Shown in pieces: positions 5,889-7,360 of a DNA stretch of 7,360 nt. The position numbers and the translations under genes were made by a program. A model generated the notes under the pieces. That model was not told where the DNA came from and made no database searches. It saw only the letters and a program-made list of their open reading frames with translations. The stretch comes from Sphingomonadales bacterium (lineage in GTDB: Bacteria; Pseudomonadota; Alphaproteobacteria; Sphingomonadales; Sphingomonadaceae): NCBI GenBank assembly GCA_013298745.1, contig JAAFIT010000112.1, positions 1 through 7,360 on the forward strand. The letters are read 5' to 3'. How positions within the stretch are numbered: the stretch's first letter is position 1; every line of letters starts with the position of its first letter.

Positions 5889-6575
5889 TCAGCGACGAAA
5901 CAGCGCCTCTTCCAGCGCCGTCCCGCCATGCGCGACCGGCTCGCCATGCTCGGCGATGTGCGCGGCTGCGGTTCGCTCGGCCTGGAGCTGCTCGATCAGC
6001 GCGGCGCGATCTTCGCCGAGCTTGCCAAGGTCGGGCGACGTGTCGATGCCGGCCTTCTTGGCGGCGGCGGCGACGAGCGCGTCCATCTCGCGCTGGCCGG
6101 CGAGGCCGAGCGTGACGGGATCGCGTGCCTGGAGGTTGGCATAGTTCCAATGGCTCTTGTCGCGGATCGCCGAGATCGTCGTCTTGGTCGTGCCGATCAG
6201 CTTGGAAATCTGGTTGTCGGTGATTTCCGGGTGGTTCTTGATGATCCACAAGATGCCGTCGGGCTTGTCCTGACGCTTCGAAACCGGCGTGTAACGCGGC
6301 CCGGTGGTGCGGCGCGACTGTTCGGGCTGGCGCGACAGCTTGAGGGTATACTCCGGATCGGCCTGGCCGCGATCGAGCTCGTCCTGGGTCAGCTCACCGT
6401 TGCGCACCGGATCGCGGCCGGCCAGCTTGGTAGCAGCGGTGTCGTCGGCGATTGCCTGGACTTCAAGGATGTGCAGGCCGCAGAAGGTAGCAATCTGTTC
6501 AAAGGTCAGCGCCGAATTGTCGACCAGCCAGGCGGCAGTTGCGTGCGGCATCAAGGGGTGGAGCGGAGCGGCCAT
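5889..6575 (-). CDS. trcR: Cell cycle transcriptional regulator TrcR (DUF1013 family)
   Basis: This 228-residue protein matches the DUF1013 family, annotated in alphaproteobacteria as cell-cycle regulator TrcR and linked to control of the CcrM DNA methyltransferase. Conserved blocks are PHATAAWLVDNSALTFEQIA (10-29), FCGLHILEVQAIAD (31-44), DGILWIIKNHPEITDNQISK (106-125), a helix-turn-helix LIGTTKTTISAIRDKSHWN (126-144), and LQARDPVTLGLAGQREMDA (148-166). The C-terminus (about 165-228) is Ala/Glu-rich and probably helical, ending ALEEALFRR. The start at 6575 has AGGA (6585-6588) 9 nt upstream; the frame stays open to 6755, but the conserved protein begins here and the longer reading would cover the promoter and leader hairpin. 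It is divergent from the secreted-protein gene and convergent with the HTH gene. Family assignment is from recognised sequence; the regulatory role is known from relatives only. Confidence 0.9.
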   Translation of the reverse strand: MAAPLHPLMPHATAAWLVDNSALTFEQIATFCGLHILEVQAIADDTAATKLAGRDPVRNGELTQDELDRGQADPEYTLKLSRQPEQSRRTTGPRYTPVSKRQDKPDGILWIIKNHPEITDNQISKLIGTTKTTISAIRDKSHWNYANLQARDPVTLGLAGQREMDALVAAAAKKAGIDTSPDLGKLGEDRAALIEQLQAERTAAAHIAEHGEPVAHGGTALEEALFRR

Positions 6576-6604
6576 GGCGCAAAATCCTGTTGCTTGAAAT
6601 GGAA

Positions 6605-6631
6605 ACAGCCGCCCCTTTTCGGAGCGGCTGT
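6605..6631 (-). promoter_or_regulatory. Stem-loop in the trcR 5' leader
   Basis: On the minus strand the RNA can form a continuous 11-bp stem, left arm ACAGCCGCUCC, with one U-G wobble and the loop GAAAA. The same bases on the plus strand contain a C/A mismatch, so the fold favours the trcR transcript. It begins within a few bases of the predicted start site and is followed by UUUCCAUUU, so it could stabilise the 5' end or act as an attenuator. The trcR ribosome site lies about 17 nt downstream of it. Confidence 0.5.
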
Positions 6632-6639
6632 GCGATGCA

Positions 6640-6668
6640 ATGATAGAACGGCCGGACTTTCGAAGCAA
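6640..6668 (-). promoter_or_regulatory. Predicted sigma-70 type promoter of trcR
   Basis: On the minus strand, TTGCTT (6663-6668) is separated by exactly 17 bp from TATCAT (6640-6645). The -10 matches consensus in five of six bases; the -35 keeps the TTG. Transcription would start near 6632-6634, giving a leader of about 58 nt that opens with the 6605-6631 stem-loop. Confidence 0.55.
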
Positions 6669-6747
6669 GCTGGTTGCAAGAGACGAGCGGCCGCGCGACT
6701 GCTCTGCATCAGACCGGTTTCCTTCGGACGAAACTGATGTTAATACA

Positions 6748-6772
6748 CGCATCATAAACAGTTGATGATTCG
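6748..6772. promoter_or_regulatory. Imperfect dyad (operator-like) containing a GANTC site
   Basis: CGCATCAT and ATGATTCG form an inverted repeat (7 of 8 positions) around a 9-bp spacer. It lies between trcR and the divergent secreted-protein gene. The right arm includes GATTC (6767-6771), the GANTC recognition sequence of CcrM-type methyltransferases. A shorter inverted repeat, TTCGAGC with GCTCGAG (6769-6786), overlaps its end. The binding factor is unknown. Confidence 0.35.
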
Positions 6773-6820
6773 AGCGCAGGCTCGAGCTTTGCCGTGATAA
6801 TCAAAAAGGGGTTGATCCAT

Positions 6821-7360
6821 ATGAGCGTTATGCGTCCATTGATGACCGCCATGCTGGCGCTGGGCAGTGCCGTACCGGCCGCAGCGGTCACGTTCACGAT
6901 CACATCGGTTCCCTACACAGCGGGCGCGCCCGCCGGTTATGTTGCGATGTGCGGTAACACCGATCCGGCGTGCCGGAACCGCTGGACGGGCGCCTATGGC
7001 ATCGTTTCAACCGACCTGCTCAACAAACACCTCACCCCCAGCGGCTGGACCGGCGAATATGTCGCGGTGCCCGGCCCGAACGATCCCAAGGGCGGCAACG
7101 CGACTCTCAGCTTCGCCGGCATCGGCCCGATCAACGCCTGGTCGTTCCTGTGGGGTTCCGCCGGTGCGTCCAACGTTATCGAACTCACTTATGCGGGCTC
7201 GGTCTCGCCCTTCGTCATCAATGGTGGTCAGATCACCTCGACCAATGTGGCGGAAACGACAGCGGAGCAGATCAATCGCTGGGTCACGATCACCGGCGAC
7301 GTGGCATTCACTCCGACCTCGGCACGCTTTGCGCACCCGAGCTATGCGTTCGAAGCCACG
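6821..7360 (+). CDS. Secreted protein of unknown function, 3'-partial (possible PEP-CTERM type)
   Basis: The frame is open from the ATG at 6821 to the window end (180 residues, no stop). AAGGGG (6806-6811) lies 9 nt before the ATG, a good ribosome site; the second ATG at 6830 has poorer spacing. A signal peptide is clear: MSVMRPLMTAMLALGSAVPA, then AA with cleavage probably after A22. The mature part is rich in Gly, Ser, Thr and Asn with alternating beta-strand patterns (NAWSFLWGSAGASNVIELTY, 105-124; RWVTITGDVAFTPTSARF, 153-170) and one close Cys pair (C44, C51) that could form a disulfide. This style, especially the FLWGS...N.IELTY block, resembles PEP-CTERM exosortase substrates common in sphingomonads, but the diagnostic C-terminal motif lies outside the window. 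No enzymatic motif was recognised. Confidence 0.8.
   Translation, partial: MSVMRPLMTAMLALGSAVPAAAVTFTITSVPYTAGAPAGYVAMCGNTDPACRNRWTGAYGIVSTDLLNKHLTPSGWTGEYVAVPGPNDPKGGNATLSFAGIGPINAWSFLWGSAGASNVIELTYAGSVSPFVINGGQITSTNVAETTAEQINRWVTITGDVAFTPTSARFAHPSYAFEAT

Noticed and set aside
6576..6755. N-terminal extension of TrcR by 60 residues
   Set aside because: The added residues are Ser/Arg-rich without similarity to the family and cover the predicted promoter and leader hairpin; the ATG at 6575 has a usable AGGA and begins the conserved protein.
6796..6801. GATAAT as a -10 box for the secreted-protein gene
   Set aside because: It has no -35 at 16-18 bp, and transcription would start inside the ribosome site.

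Overview
The window looks like chromosomal DNA of a GC-rich alphaproteobacterium, most likely a sphingomonad. The basis is GC-biased codon use, a TrcR/DUF1013 cell-cycle regulator (a family confined largely to Alphaproteobacteria), the scpA-scpB pair and a small sphingomonad-style HTH protein. No rRNA, tRNA, CRISPR, IS element or prophage structure was seen.

Layout. Bases 1-2445 form one tightly overlapping plus-strand unit: scpA (5' end outside the window), scpB and an FAD-dependent D-amino-acid-oxidase-like gene, joined by 4-bp ATGA and GTGA overlaps. A convergent AraC-family regulator (2471-3499, minus) stands head to head with an exported DUF1254/DUF1214 protein (3583-5106, plus), and a strong hairpin follows the latter. 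A small HTH protein (5317-5733, plus) converges on trcR (5889-6575, minus). Divergent from trcR is the start of a secreted protein (6821 to beyond 7360).

Most interesting signal. The flavoenzyme at 1306-2445 appears to be a circular permutation of the D-amino acid oxidase fold. The segment that normally ends DAAO (substrate-binding Arg strand, then HNYGHGG and a Trp-Gly helix) lies before the GxGxxG FAD-binding Rossmann motif, and the protein ends where the DAAO C-terminal segment would normally begin. It also carries a twin-arginine/lipobox-like N-terminus, so it may work outside the cytoplasm.

Functional reading. ScpA and ScpB are the kleisin and winged-helix partners of SMC in chromosome segregation. 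The oxidase is translationally coupled to them, but no functional link is evident. The AraC regulator probably controls the divergent DUF1254 gene. Non-coding signals include a minus-strand intrinsic terminator (5271-5292) with no obvious minus-strand gene to serve, a trcR promoter whose predicted transcript starts at an 11-bp stem-loop, and several small repeats and palindromes between the convergent HTH and trcR genes.
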